Assembly (NCBI GenBank): GCA_021014325.1
Contig: CM037462.1
Coordinates: forward strand, 10,274,501 to 10,338,500
Direction of reading: 5' to 3'
Source: Plazaster borealis
Taxonomy: Eukaryota > Echinodermata > Asteroidea > Forcipulatida > Labidiasteridae
DNA length: 64,000 nucleotides
Below, piece after piece: positions 54,567-64,000 of this stretch (position 1 is its first letter; the number at the start of each line of letters is the position of its first letter). The translations under genes and the position numbers were made by a program. The notes below the pieces were generated by a model. That model did not search any database, was not told the origin of the DNA, and saw nothing but the letters and a program-made list of their open reading frames with translations.

Positions 54567-55236
54567 GCCGTTAATGGCAGAAGTGTTTCTAGTTTTTCAA
54601 AACCTTGAGGTTGGGGCCTAACTTTTTGATCGATAATTACGGAGAAAAAAATCAGAAGTGTACAAATATCAAAATTACATTTAAATGATAAACAAACACG
54701 TTATAAACAAGTTTAAATAGCATTCCCGTTAACAATTTTTCGCTCAAGTAGTTGTATATAAGATGAACAAATTTGACTTCCACATTCCCCCCATGTTCCC
54801 CTTTAAAATCTGGGGAGGACCCTGTACTAGATTAACAACACCCCCCCCCCCCTTAAAAAAGTGAGTTTTACATCTGTCAGGCATGCTATGTGTCAAACAC
54901 ACAATTTGTTAAAATTTATGGGTGGGGGTGCTTGCCTTCCTCTGCCAACCTCAAAAAATGACATTTATAGTCTGAGTTATTGCCCTATAAAGAGCAAAAT
55001 CTGCACAAAATCTAGTGGGGAAAACCATGCAGCAAAAATGTTGGGGCACTTGGGTACCATGGCAGGGGGTGTTTTTTTTTAGGGTAAGACTGTAGAGGAT
55101 GCAGAAACATTAGTGAAGGAAATAGTTAAACAAACTTTTCCACGACCTTCAGGGAGGCTAAAGGGTGCTAAGGGTGGTTTACATCAATGGAAATTGCCCA
55201 CAACGGAATAGGACTGACTTATTATCTTAAACGTAG

Positions 55237-55662
55237 TGTCATATATTGGTTTTTGTCAGCGTAATGCTTATTTATAGGCAAAATTATAAAGAAAGATACA
55301 ATAAAAATCATATTGTGAAGGTTTCAGCTGAATACAGTGTCTACTTGCTGAGAAAACAGCCAAAAAAACTTTCACGGTATTTTCACATGAATTGAATGCC
55401 GAAGCCATCTTTGTTTATCGGGGTGACAGCGGGTACCAACCGCATCTCTGGCCGCAGCATTCTGGCCGAAACGTTTCATGCATGAAATCATTTCTCAATT
55501 TCAAAATGTATTTGGGTGAAAAATTATCCGAACCATCTTCACAGGGAATCCTTTCTCAAAATAATTTTCCATGATCAACAACTGCTGTGCTTCTCACTAA
55601 GTAAGTTTTTGTGGTCATTAATTTTTGGAGTACTTTACCAATCTACGACCCTACCTTTTTAA
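55237..55662 (+). mobile_element. Family 3 MITE
   Basis: Starts 'GTGTCATATATTGGTTTTTG', then 'AATACAGTGTCTACTTGCTG', 'GGTGACAGCGGGTACC' and 'CATGCATGAAATC', ending 'CCAATCTACGACCCTACC'. The reverse orientation is seen at 31421-31860. Confidence 0.88.
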
Positions 55663-55834
55663 AAATTAAATTATATGGTGTTTTTTATTTTTTTTTTATC
55701 AATGCTGTTATTGTAAGTTGATAAAATGTCAGTTACTGTTGTACACAAGAAAATCAGAATTCCATTTATAGACAGTTTTGATAAAAATGCAATTTTGAAA
55801 GGCGTGGTCAGTACCACTTTCATAAAATCTGTAG

Positions 55835-55995
55835 GCATTCAAATTTGCTAAGCACAGAAAAATCTTGCTTAGAAGAATCAGGTAACCAACCAATACATGA
55901 CATGTTTACATTGTTGCGACTGGTGCCCCACTCGTTTTTTTTTTGCTTAGCAATGGAATTTGCTAAGCATTTTTCAGCTTATGAAATTGGGCCCC
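55835..55995. mobile_element. GGGCCC-AATTTCAT-related MITE
   Basis: The right end CTTATGAAATTGGGCCCC is intact. 'AAATTTGCTAAGCACAGAAA' and 'GAATTTGCTAAGCATTTTTC' are paired arms. Confidence 0.75.
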
Positions 55996-56036
55996 GGTCA
56001 CCTTTTAGGTTTGAGTGAAGCATGGCTTCTGCACCC

Positions 56037-56400
56037 TTCAAGGGTGTGCACAACATCGGTAAGATTGAAACTATAAATGTTCACAGATTTGCACCTTTAC
56101 ATTGTATAAAGCTGATCATTGTGGAAAACTTCCCTTGGAAGAGTTCTCAGTTTGAAAGGCTATTGTTTTTGAGAAATGAGTAAAACAATTAGTTTTGATC
56201 TAGGGAGTCCAAAACCGATGTTTGAAAACAATAAAAACGCATAATGTGGTTTTTCACAAGTTTCTTGTGACTCCGATGACTGATTGAGCTTAAACTTTCA
56301 CGGGTGTGTTATTTCATGTGTATGTTGGGCCACATAAAAAGTACGGATACTGGTCTTTGGCAATTATTACCAATGTTGTACTTACGTGCTTTAAGGTATT
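56037..56400 (+). mobile_element. Family 7 MITE
   Basis: 'AAGGGTGTGCACAACATCGG', 'GAGTAAAACAATTAGTTTTG', 'CTTGTGACTCCGATGACTG' and 'CAATGTTGTACTTACGTGC' then TTAA. Confidence 0.75.
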
Positions 56401-56503
56401 GACAGACAAGATACAGGCATACGACAAGACAATGAACAATGAAGACTGTCATTTATTTCAAACCGTTGAGAGAGTAAGACAATAGGCCTTTCATCTTTTG
56501 TTC

Positions 56504-56872
56504 TTAAAAGGCAGGGTGTACTTTTGGTAATTACTCTACAAGTTAATGACCATAAAAACTTACTTGGTAAGGAGCACTGAAGAGCTGTTGGTAGTACAAA
56601 ACATTGTGAGAAACGACTCCCTTTACAGTAGTGTAGTTTTAAAGAAAAAGGTAATTTCAACCCCCAAATTTAAATGTGAGAAGGAGTTAGGGTCAGCCAT
56701 CTGAAAGCACGCAATTCTATGGAACAAGGATGTTTTTTCTTTCATCATTTTCTTGCAACTTTGATGACCAATTGAGCCCAAATTTTCACAGGCTTGTTAT
56801 TTTATGCATATGTTGGGATACACCAAGTGAGAGCACTGGTCTTTGACAATTACCGGTTCAGTGCCTTTAAAG
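56504..56872 (-). mobile_element. MITE family 1, minus orientation, eroded ends
   Basis: 'CAAAACATTGTGAGAAACGA', 'CCTTTACAGTAGTGTAG' and 'TTTATGCATATGTTGGGATA', ending 'GTTCAGTGCC' and TTAA. The left end is degenerate. Confidence 0.85.
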
Positions 56873-56970
56873 GACTAAAAGGTGATTTAGAATGTTGCTA
56901 TTTTCTACATCAGAATATAAAAGGAAAAAAGAAATTGAAGAAAGAAAAAAAAAATCAAAAAAATACAGCA

Positions 56971-57133
56971 GGGGTCGATTTCACAAAACTCTTCCTAACT
57001 TAGGACTAGTCCCAGGCAATGCTAAGAGATAGGACTAGTCTTAAGTTGGGACAAGGTACTTAAGACTAGTCCTATCTCTTAGCCTTGCCTAGGACTAGTC
57101 CTAAGTCAGGAAGAGTTTTGTGAAATCGACCCC
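56971..57133. mobile_element. 163-bp near-perfect palindrome MITE
   Basis: The ends GGGGTCGATTTCACAAAACT and AGTTTTGTGAAATCGACCCC are perfect inverses. Inner arms 'AGGACTAGTCC' and 'GAGATAGGACTAGTCTTAAG' pair with the right half. Related in layout to 23832-23978. Confidence 0.93.
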
Positions 57134-57246
57134 AGGCACCTTAACGGGATGGGTTTGAAAGGTGGATATTACACTAGTGAACAGTGATGCATGTACTGAT
57201 GCAAACACACCTACAAGTGTGTAAACACCTGCAGTCGGGCACCTCC

Positions 57247-57345
57247 TCCTATTGTCCCTCTTTTGTTTGTACTTTTACCTTTTGGCAACAGCTCCCATTG
57301 GTTTTGTACAAACTTTCCAACTGGGGACCATCACCCACCCTGGGC
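57247..57345. repeat. Dispersed repeat, inverted copy at 59828-59905
   Basis: 'ATTGTCCCTCTTTTGTTTGT', 'CAGCTCCCATTGGTTTTGTA' and 'CAACTGGGGACCAT' recur as reverse complement at 59828-59905. Confidence 0.85.
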
Positions 57346-57412
57346 AGGGACCCTATTTTCCTCTTTTGAAATACATGTAGGTCCCTGGGGCCAATTTCAG
57401 AGCTGCTTAAAG

Positions 57413-57690
57413 GTATCGTACACGTTTTGTAATGACTCAAAACAAATATTAGCATAAAAACTTACTTGGTTACAAGCAACGGAGAGCTGTTGATAGTATA
57501 AAACATTGAAGGAAACGACTCCCTCTGAAGTAACATAGTTTTCGAGAAAGAGGTAATTTCTCACTAAAATAACAAAAACTTCTTGCAAGAAGTTTTTATT
57601 CCTATCTGAAAGCACACAAATTTGTACACCAAGGGTGTTTTTTCTTTCATCATTTTCTTGCAACTTCGATGACCAATTGAGCCCAAATTT
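57413..57690 (-). mobile_element. MITE family 1, minus orientation, truncated
   Basis: Starts TTAA-AGGTATCGTACACG and runs through 'ATGACCAATTGAGCCCAAAT', where the remaining 100 bp of the family is missing. The element breaks abruptly at about 57690. Confidence 0.88.
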
Positions 57691-58434
57691 TGCCCAGCTG
57701 AAGTACATTCCAGATGCATTAGCAGCCAGTGATTTACAGGATGGCTGGCAGTGGCATCCTTTTTGTTTTTGGAGAAGGCACAGATAATGTAAGATTTATT
57801 TACTTACTAAAAAAAGAAATCCCTTGCCTTGCAAGACAAATGATATTATTCTCTCCAGCATTCTCAATTCAATGACTCTATTTAGGTACATTTCAAGACT
57901 ACAAATGGCTAAGTTGTTTTTCTAGGAGACTGTACTACCCCCATACACCCCCAACCCCCTAACACACCATACCCCAAATTTTAAAGTGCTTGTTACTTGA
58001 CACCTGTCCATTACGGAATGTATACCCATTATTTGTTGGTTTGACTGGTGTGGAAAAACAAAATTCCGATGAGCCTCAGCTAAGGGATTATTTGTTGCCT
58101 TTTAAAATCCCCGGGGAAGAAATGTTTGACAAGATCTGCTGGAAATCCACCTGTTGTGTAGAGGAATTATTTCATTGTTTGAATGGTAACAAACAAGAAT
58201 TATTTGCAATCCCCTAGGCTTTTAGCAGGGAATAAAAACATGTTTGCTGTAACATAGAAAAATATCATTATTATTTTTTTCATTTGAGATCCAAATTGTG
58301 TGAAGGTTTTCCTAAGAATGCTGTATGAAATGAACATGATGAACATTTTATTCTTTTAGCAGTTATCATTTATATAATTTTTTTCTTCGTGGGTTTCAGG
58401 GGGATGGTTGGGTTACTCAAAGGCCTAGCCTACA

Positions 58435-58552
58435 TGTAGGTTACCAGCCAAAACAAATGTCATATCATTCGAATTGCAGTGACTGGCTCCCTGTTATAAT
58501 TTTTGCTTAGCAACAAATTTCTGCTTAACATCTTTTTCAAGATCGGGCCCAG
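58435..58552. mobile_element. GGGCCC-AATTTCAT MITE remnant
   Basis: 'GGTTACCAGCCAAAACAAAT', 'TTTTTGCTTAGCAACAAATT' and the end 'TTTTCAAGATCGGGCCC'. The left terminus is missing. Confidence 0.6.
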
Positions 58553-58875
58553 AAAATCTTTACTTTATTACAACATAATAAAAATAAAAATAAAATAAAA
58601 ATAAAGAGAGATCTAGATTAATTAAGACCCAAGTTTTTTAAATAAATAAACTAGCTGTAGCAAACTGCTTACCAACCAAAATGACATGTGGTGAACTGTA
58701 AATGCAAAATTTATTGGCCTCTTGTTTCGACTATTTCGATGAGGGGTCCACACACAAGGCCATTGGCCATTGACCATTTTTTGAAAAAGAAAACACAATA
58801 AAAAGATCTCAACAGTTCATGTTTTTATGATGACATCAGGGTTGTGGGTTTCTGGAAAATTTCTTATAAAGGAAA

Positions 58876-59285
58876 TGTACCTATTTGTTTGGTAATCACT
58901 TTTAAAATAAATGGCAATAAAAACCTACTTGGTAGGAAGTACAGAAGCTTCCGATAGTATAAAGCATTTTGAGAATCATTTCACTTCGAAGTAATGTGGT
59001 TATGGAAAAATATATCAGTTTTTATCCCCCAAAATTTGAATCTGAGAAAAGTTACTGTCAGATACGCTTCTCAGATTGTCATGAGTATTCCAATTACGGA
59101 TTTGTTTTCCTGTGTGGACATAACCGCTCCGGATTTTTTGGCAATATCTCACAAACGCGCCCACCTTTTGAAATGAATTTTTCACAGGTTAGTTTTTATT
59201 GTATATATCTACATTTATATATAGGATTCAAACAATCAAACGGTTCCAAAAACCAAAGATACACAATCACTTTTAAGAACGTCTG
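58876..59285 (-). mobile_element. Family 6 MITE, minus orientation
   Basis: 'AAAACCTACTTGGTAGGAAG', 'AATCATTTCACTTCGAAGTA', 'GTGGACATAACCGCTCCGG' and 'ACAGGTTAGTTTTTATTGTA' are the reverse complement of the 52813-53216 interior. The ends are eroded. Confidence 0.8.
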
Positions 59286-61192
59286 ACTAACCATAAGGAA
59301 AATGAAAAAAAAAATGAGGACAGCAATACCGATAACAAGATTTTTGACTTTTATTGCTCAGTTTACCTGTTTGCTTTGTTCACATTTTTGTTCTCCCCCG
59401 AGGGAGACAAACACATTCTACCCATGAGGCTTTAACGTCTATTGTCTTCAGGAATGTTGGAGTTTGATAAGCGCTTGTTTTATCAGCCCCATATGACAGA
59501 GATGCCATCCGGAATCAGAACCCATGTAAATATCAGCCCCAACACCTGGAAACTTTAAATGTTTTTACACAAACAATCAAAAGGCTCGCAAACAAAAGAA
59601 ATTAAACACCTTTATTTTTTCCCCAGACCAACCATCCTCCACTCCACCCCCACCCCCGGGAATTTTTTTATTATTATAATAATACAAATAATTGCTCTTT
59701 TTGTATTGCTTCCTCCAAATGTCTTTTTCTGTTTTTTTGGTTTTGGTATTTTTTTTTTGCGGGTAGGTATACACATTCAAATCAAGAATCTATAACTAAA
59801 GATGACAATAGAGTCCCGATTGGGGAATGGTCCCCAGTTGGAAAGGGTGTACAAAACCAATGGGAGCTGCTGATAAGTACAAACAAAAAGAGGGACAATA
59901 CTATAGGGGGTTCCTGACTACACACTTGTGCGCGTGTGTCCCGTTTGTCTGTCTGGGCAAGAATTACTTACGGACCTGAGAACGAAAGAGGTCCACACAA
60001 GGCAGGGTTTTGAAACACTATGAGGACTTACACACATCCACACAGTGTTTTTTACAGTGTTGAAGAATAATTGTTTTCTTAACGGTACAGAACAAAGGAA
60101 TGTCCACAGAGGGGTTTGTAAGAAAGAGTTGTTTGTTTGTTAGGGTGTATGATTTTTTTCGTTTTTTCTTCAGGACTTCTGTTTGCTTGTTTGTTGGTTT
60201 GTTACTACACGTATGAATATAGCTGTTTAATGCCAAATGTTGTTTGTACACTGGCATTTCAACACAAGCCTCTATTGGCTTCTGAAAGTGCACCCCCCCC
60301 CCCCCCCGATTTTTTTTTAATAAATAAAAAAACAAATTTGTTTATTTCTTATTCATTTTAGTTCCATTATATTTCAAGTGTCTCTTTATCTTTGCTTTAA
60401 CTGTTTTAAATTTGTATTCTGATGTCGTATTGAAATGAGAATTAAAGCGATTTCAGTTAAAGTGTGTAGCACCATGCTCATACCATTTTGTCATGTACCT
60501 TAAATGCAAAAGCAATACACAATACTGATCTTCATTGTAAAAAAAGGCATCAGACTATTTTCTCTTACATCCTCAGTTTAGTTACATGTGTTATAAATGG
60601 GGTACCATTTTGTTTTCAATCAGGATTTAAAGGAGTGAATTTCAGGCCTGGAATTTCATCTTTGAGAGGGCAAGGCCATTTTCATTTTGCAAAGGGAACT
60701 TCCATTGGAAAAATCTTGAAGTCTATGGGAAACTTCTGAAGGGGGCACTAAGGCCAAGACCCAGGGGCAACAGAGGCCATGGCCTCAGTGGCCTCCGTGT
60801 AATTCCCGGCCTTTTAAATTTGAATAATTTGTTTAGAACTCTGCAACCTCCCCTTTAGTATGAGAGCCAACTCTTGATTTTGAACCCCTGCTGTGCTATC
60901 TCACTCATAATGTAAAGAATGCTCCGACAGACACGATTTCCGCAATAATGGAAAAATAACCGCAAAACAACATTCTGAGGACACGGGTAGTTCAAGGATG
61001 TGGGTTACACATTGGAGAATTGACGGCCATTAAAGTCATCCGTTAAAATTTTCCTTGGCAATCTAAACCCTACACATTGTTAGAGAAGAACACTTTAATT
61101 AGACTAATTGACAGCGTTAGTCGGTGTAAACACCTCCCACCAATACCCCTATCTCCATTGCACACCTACTTTTGACATTTGTAACCAGGACA

Positions 61193-61430
61193 CATTGGCG
61201 TATGAAGACTCTTCGGTTAAGGGTAGAGGAGTTGGGTTGCCCTCATACACAAATGAAACCTAAGTACCAATTTCTAATACCAGGTAAAAAGTATATTTAT
61301 TTTGGTGCTTTCCCTGTCCAATTTGTTTTTCTTCTTTCCGTGCCCAAATTTTCCCCACTGTTTTGCCTGAGTTTGAGAGGGCAGTTCCCCCCACCACCCC
61401 GCCCCCTGGGTCATACACCTACACTCAAGT
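61193..61430. mobile_element. Element related to 21559-21772
   Basis: The left end CATTGGCGTATGAAG and right end GGTCATACACCTA resemble the termini at 21559-21772. 'CCACTGTTTTGCCTGAGTTT' and 'GGGCAGTTCCCCCC' are shared. Confidence 0.6.
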
Positions 61431-61449
61431 TTCCAATCCCTTTACGTTA

Positions 61450-61770
61450 CATGCTCATTCTACTCATTTTTCGCAGCAATCCTCCAAATTTCCATCACGA
61501 TATCCCCATCAAAAATAATGTTCATGCGATCAAGAAAAATAAAAAAATAAACCCCAAACCCCCACTTTTATTGCCAGAAAAAGCAGAAGAGAAACACCTT
61601 TTGATTTCCCAATCCCTTCAGGTTACATGCTCATTCTACTAATTTTTCGCAGCAATCCTCAAGATTTCCATCACGATATCACCATCAAAAATAATGTTCA
61701 TGCGATCAAGAAAAAAAAGGAAATAAACCCCAAACCCCCCACTTTTATTGCCAGAAGAGAAATACCTTTT
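61450..61770 (+). repeat. Direct tandem repeat, 178 bp x about 1.8
   Basis: Copies start at 61450 and 61628 with 'CATGCTCATTCTACT', 'TTCGCAGCAATCCTC', 'AATAATGTTCATGCGATCAA' and 'CCCCAAACCCCC', nearly identical. Confidence 0.93.
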
Positions 61771-62214
61771 GATTTCCGGTGCGGAATATTTCTCTTGGCT
61801 ACGAGTCAATACCAGGGGGATGCCATAAAAATGAATCCTGTGCAGGAATCTTAACATGAGGGAATGTGAAAGCGGCGAACCCTCAAGTAAACAGAGGGAC
61901 ATTGTGGTTTACCACTTGTTTGCCAAGTCTGGACAATTTTGTCAGCTGTTTCCTAACAAACGAGGGACATTTTTTATTTCTTCTGTTTGTTCTTTCCCCC
62001 AATATTCTTTTGTATTTCATTGTCTGTCAGTGGTGTCTATAGTCTACAGATTCTCTCTGAAGGATAACAAAATAAATAGAAATAAATAAAGGGTCTTGGT
62101 CACCCTGAAAAAACAGCATACATGTACATGTTGTAAATGAAATGAGCTCATGAAACAAAATGATAACAAAATTTGTTTCGCTGTTGACTAAGATATATAA
62201 TGACAAAATAGGTA

Positions 62215-62350
62215 GTGTGTCATGGCCGAGTGGTCTAGCGCACCGAAGTTAAGTTGTGGTGGCAGATTCAACACAATGTGGATTCGAATCTCGGTCCCGG
62301 CACTTGTGTCCTTGAGCAAGACACTTAACCATAATTGCTTCTCCGGGTTT
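62215..62350 (+). mobile_element. tRNA-derived SINE, 5' part
   Basis: The head GTGTCATGGCCGAGTGGTCT, B-box GTGGATTCGAATCTCGG, and the 'GAGCAAGACACTTAACCATA' body. It stops early. Confidence 0.8.
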
Positions 62351-62399
62351 ATGTCCTAACTTATGGATCCTGCCGAGTAACGAAGCAGAGGTAGAAGTA

Positions 62400-62525
62400 G
62401 TAGGAGACCGCCGACATTAGGGTTAGATGGCTCAGTTGGTGGAGAGCTGGTACTTTAATCCGGAGGTGGCAGGTTCAACTCTCGTTCTAGTCAATTTTGT
62501 TTTGTTCAACCCAAAATTGAAATAA
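62400..62525 (+). repeat. tRNA-like repeat unit
   Basis: 'GATGGCTCAGTTGGTGGAGA', 'TTTAATCCGGAGGTGGCAGG' and 'TTCAACTCTCGTTCTAGTCA', as at 41725-41945. Confidence 0.65.
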
Positions 62526-62639
62526 ATATTTACCAAGTCAGTTTCCCCCATGGTTCACTCCTTGATTTTAAGTGATTCAGTCTGAAGACTTTATAGAGTC
62601 TATATACCTGTTAGGGTTTTCCTCAAGTACAAGCTACAT

Positions 62640-62730
62640 GTAGCGTATCGGGCCGATACGCGCAAATTGCGTGCCAATATGCGCAAATTTCGGTCGATAT
62701 GCAAACAAATACGGCCGATACGCAAAAAAA
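62640..62730. repeat. CGATACGC-rich short repeats
   Basis: Repeated GATACGCGCAAAT, GATATGCAAACAAAT and GATACGCAAAAAA motifs. Resembles one half of the 103-bp repeat at 29164-29367. Confidence 0.6.
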
Positions 62731-62992
62731 ACACAAAAAAACATGAAAAGAAGAACCATATAGAATTCATGCTCCAAATTGCACAGTAGGGCTTTGAAAA
62801 CTAAGAGAAACACAAAGTATAAAACATTCTGAGGACCTTGTTTCAATTCAGCGCGCTTCGGCCAAACATCCCACAATTTTGGCCCAGAATGCCTAACAGT
62901 TTTGAAAAAACCTGGGGAGAACCCTCACTGGTTCTACATGTACCTCAGCCTCTATTTGGTTACAATTAGTTGAGTTTCAGAGAAAATCCTAC

Positions 62993-63118
62993 CTGAGTGT
63001 CAGGCTCATCTGGCCGACTTGCAACTGACGAAAGACTAAATTGGCCTTCCGTGCAGCTCCACAGAAGACTACGTCGACCAAAACAGTCACGTCCAAACCA
63101 TAAACGATGCTGTGCTTC
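62993..63118 (-). CDS. ASNSD1: ASNSD1 coding exon a: end of glutamine amidotransferase domain
   Basis: This exon is 126 nt (42 codons, phase 0 to 0). It encodes LWFGRDCFGRRSLLW followed by a stretch resembling the family's 'SLSSV'. This is the strand region of class II (Ntn-type) glutamine amidotransferase domains where asparagine synthetases have an 'ARDPxGxRPL'-like motif. The acceptor is AACCAG/GAAGC and an in-frame TAA lies just upstream of it, so the exon cannot extend further. The donor is CTCAG/GTAGGA. The catalytic N-terminal Cys2 would be in an upstream exon beyond position 64000. The next exon lies 14.3 kb away in transcript order. Confidence 0.93.
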
Positions 63119-63404
63119 CTGGTTGTGTTAGAGGAGTACAAAGAAAAATCAGATTTGATTCGAATCTAACAGCAGCAGGGGAATTATTGTGGATGAAAAA
63201 AGTTAGCTTGAGGTTCAAAACAACAATGGGAAGACTTTTGCTCGAAATGGCTAATAAGTATAAAGTTAAAGTTGTTAAGTTTGTTTGGTTTTGGGATCCA
63301 ACCTACAAAAATCGAAACCACACACACCTGGCAATTTACCTCCCAAAAAGAAAAAGTTGGGGGTTCGAATCCAACAGTGGGAATTTTTTTTTAAATGTTT
63401 CCTT

Positions 63405-64000
63405 TAGGGGTATTATACAGGATTGGTAAGGATTAAAAACATCATTGTTTAATTTTAGAACCATTTTTCTGTGAAATATTTCCCTCTTTAATGAAGTCAT
63501 ATTCAACCAACTGTATTGTCAGCTCAGAACTATAAGGTCATTAGTGCAATTTGTATGGGTTCCATAAAATTGCTTTTGCATATTTTGGAGCTCTTGGTAA
63601 ATGGGATTTATTAATCAAGAGTGATCTTCAAAGTATTTGTTTGGCAAAAAGAAACATCAATTTTCTAAGTAAAACATTTATTTGTTCATTTTAATTTATG
63701 TTTTTTCAAATTTATACGCATTTTTCATTTAATGACCTTTTGATCATTACGAATATGAAATTGCAATTAATGATCTTATAGCACTGAGCAGACGGCTGAA
63801 AACCTTTTAAAAAAGAAACTAATGGCTGATTTGGTTGTTACAACCCAAATTAATTAAAACTGTGCATGGTTTTTCACTTTTTTCTCCTGACTCACACAAT
63901 GGATTAAGCCCAAATTTTCACAGGTTTGTTATTTCATGTATATGGTTGATCACACAAAACATGAACACTGCGATTATTTTGTCAGCTCCGCCAATCCTGT
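63405..64000 (+). mobile_element. Family 4 MITE with an inserted repeat, cut by window edge
   Basis: Starts 'GGGTATTATACAGGATTGG' and ends at the window edge with 'GTCAGCTCCGCCAATCCTGT'. The segment 63526-63795 is the reverse complement of 27107-27392 and interrupts the family sequence found intact at 52241-52600. Confidence 0.82.

Larger units (their letters stand above)
48674..62992 (-). other. ASNSD1 intron between exons a and b
   Basis: 14,319 bp. No coding exon was recognised, and none is needed because exons a and b join in phase and in family order. No gene or clear repeat was seen at 48674-50560, 51530-52240, 53220-53550, 54570-55230, 57700-58430, 59290-59810, 59910-61190 and 62720-62990. 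A few long homopolymers (C-runs at 49844, 54841 and 60292; G-runs near 49109) are present. Confidence 0.9.
6388..63118 (-). other. ASNSD1: ASNSD1 gene body, partial (nine internal exons)
   Basis: Nine exons on the minus strand join into one open frame of 644 codons (1,932 nt). Every junction is GT-AG with matching phase (0, 2, 2, 0, 2, 0, 2, 2, then 0 at the last donor). The conceptual protein follows the ASNSD1 family in order: end of the class II glutamine amidotransferase domain, PP-loop SGGLDS, GxGADE motif, then the HGLExRFPYLDE motif. The start codon (family start MCGI) and roughly 130 N-terminal residues are not in the window, and neither are the last 70 or so residues and the stop. 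ASNSD1 resembles asparagine synthetase (glutamine-hydrolysing), but its enzymatic activity is not established. No promoter or polyA site of this gene can be placed here. Confidence 0.95.

Noticed and set aside
61172..61642. 156-codon ORF on the plus strand.
   Set aside because: It overlaps an inverted-repeat element and a 178-bp tandem repeat, with no recognisable domain.
63119..64000. Upstream ASNSD1 exon with the MCGI start.
   Set aside because: Nothing matching the family N-terminus was found. The stretch is mostly a family 4 MITE with an inserted repeat.

Overview
The window reads as a piece of a repeat-rich metazoan nuclear genome, most plausibly a marine deuterostome and perhaps an echinoderm such as a sea star. 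That placement rests on the metazoan ASNSD1-type gene, on GT-AG introns, and on a dense load of tRNA-derived SINEs, LINE tails, and TTAA-flanked and 'GGGCCC-AATTTCAT' MITEs that I associate with echinoderm DNA. It cannot be proved from sequence alone. There is no operon structure, CRISPR array, or phage or bacterial gene. Almost all ORFs of 60-130 codons fall inside repeats or are unrecognised.

One protein-coding gene could be reconstructed, and it spans nearly the whole window on the minus strand: ASNSD1 (asparagine synthetase domain-containing protein 1). Nine exons were placed by matching translated segments to the family and then checking GT/AG boundaries and codon phase. In transcript order they are 63118-62993, 48673-47478, 47311-47207, 22426-22339, 21360-21326, 19720-19573, 12705-12638, 8818-8744 and 6478-6388. 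All junction phases agree and the total is exactly 644 codons with no stop. The N-terminal amidotransferase start lies beyond the right edge and the last coding exon beyond the left edge, so nearly everything else in the window is intron of this gene. Introns range from 166 bp to 24.8 kb.

Region by region: 1-6.4 kb holds a duplicated MITE plus 136-bp tandem repeats, SINEs and tRNA-like repeats. 6.4-12.7 kb has exons 9 to 7 of those visible, a SINE split by a MITE, a local duplication with one copy interrupted by a TTAA element, and a LINE fragment split by a 148-bp transposon with telomere-like repeats. 12.7-19.6 kb is intron with a 1.47-kb tandem duplication. 19.6-22.4 kb carries three exons. 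22.4-47.2 kb is one giant intron with a 1.2-kb hAT-like element, a fold-back element, many MITEs and a six-copy 64-bp minisatellite. 47.2-48.7 kb has two exons, including the large exon with the PP-loop. 48.7-63 kb is intron with a MITE cluster, a LINE fragment and further MITEs. 63-64 kb has the first visible exon and repeats.

The main biological content is therefore one conserved gene whose introns have been filled by several generations of non-autonomous mobile elements. Some of these sit within 12-25 bp of splice sites.
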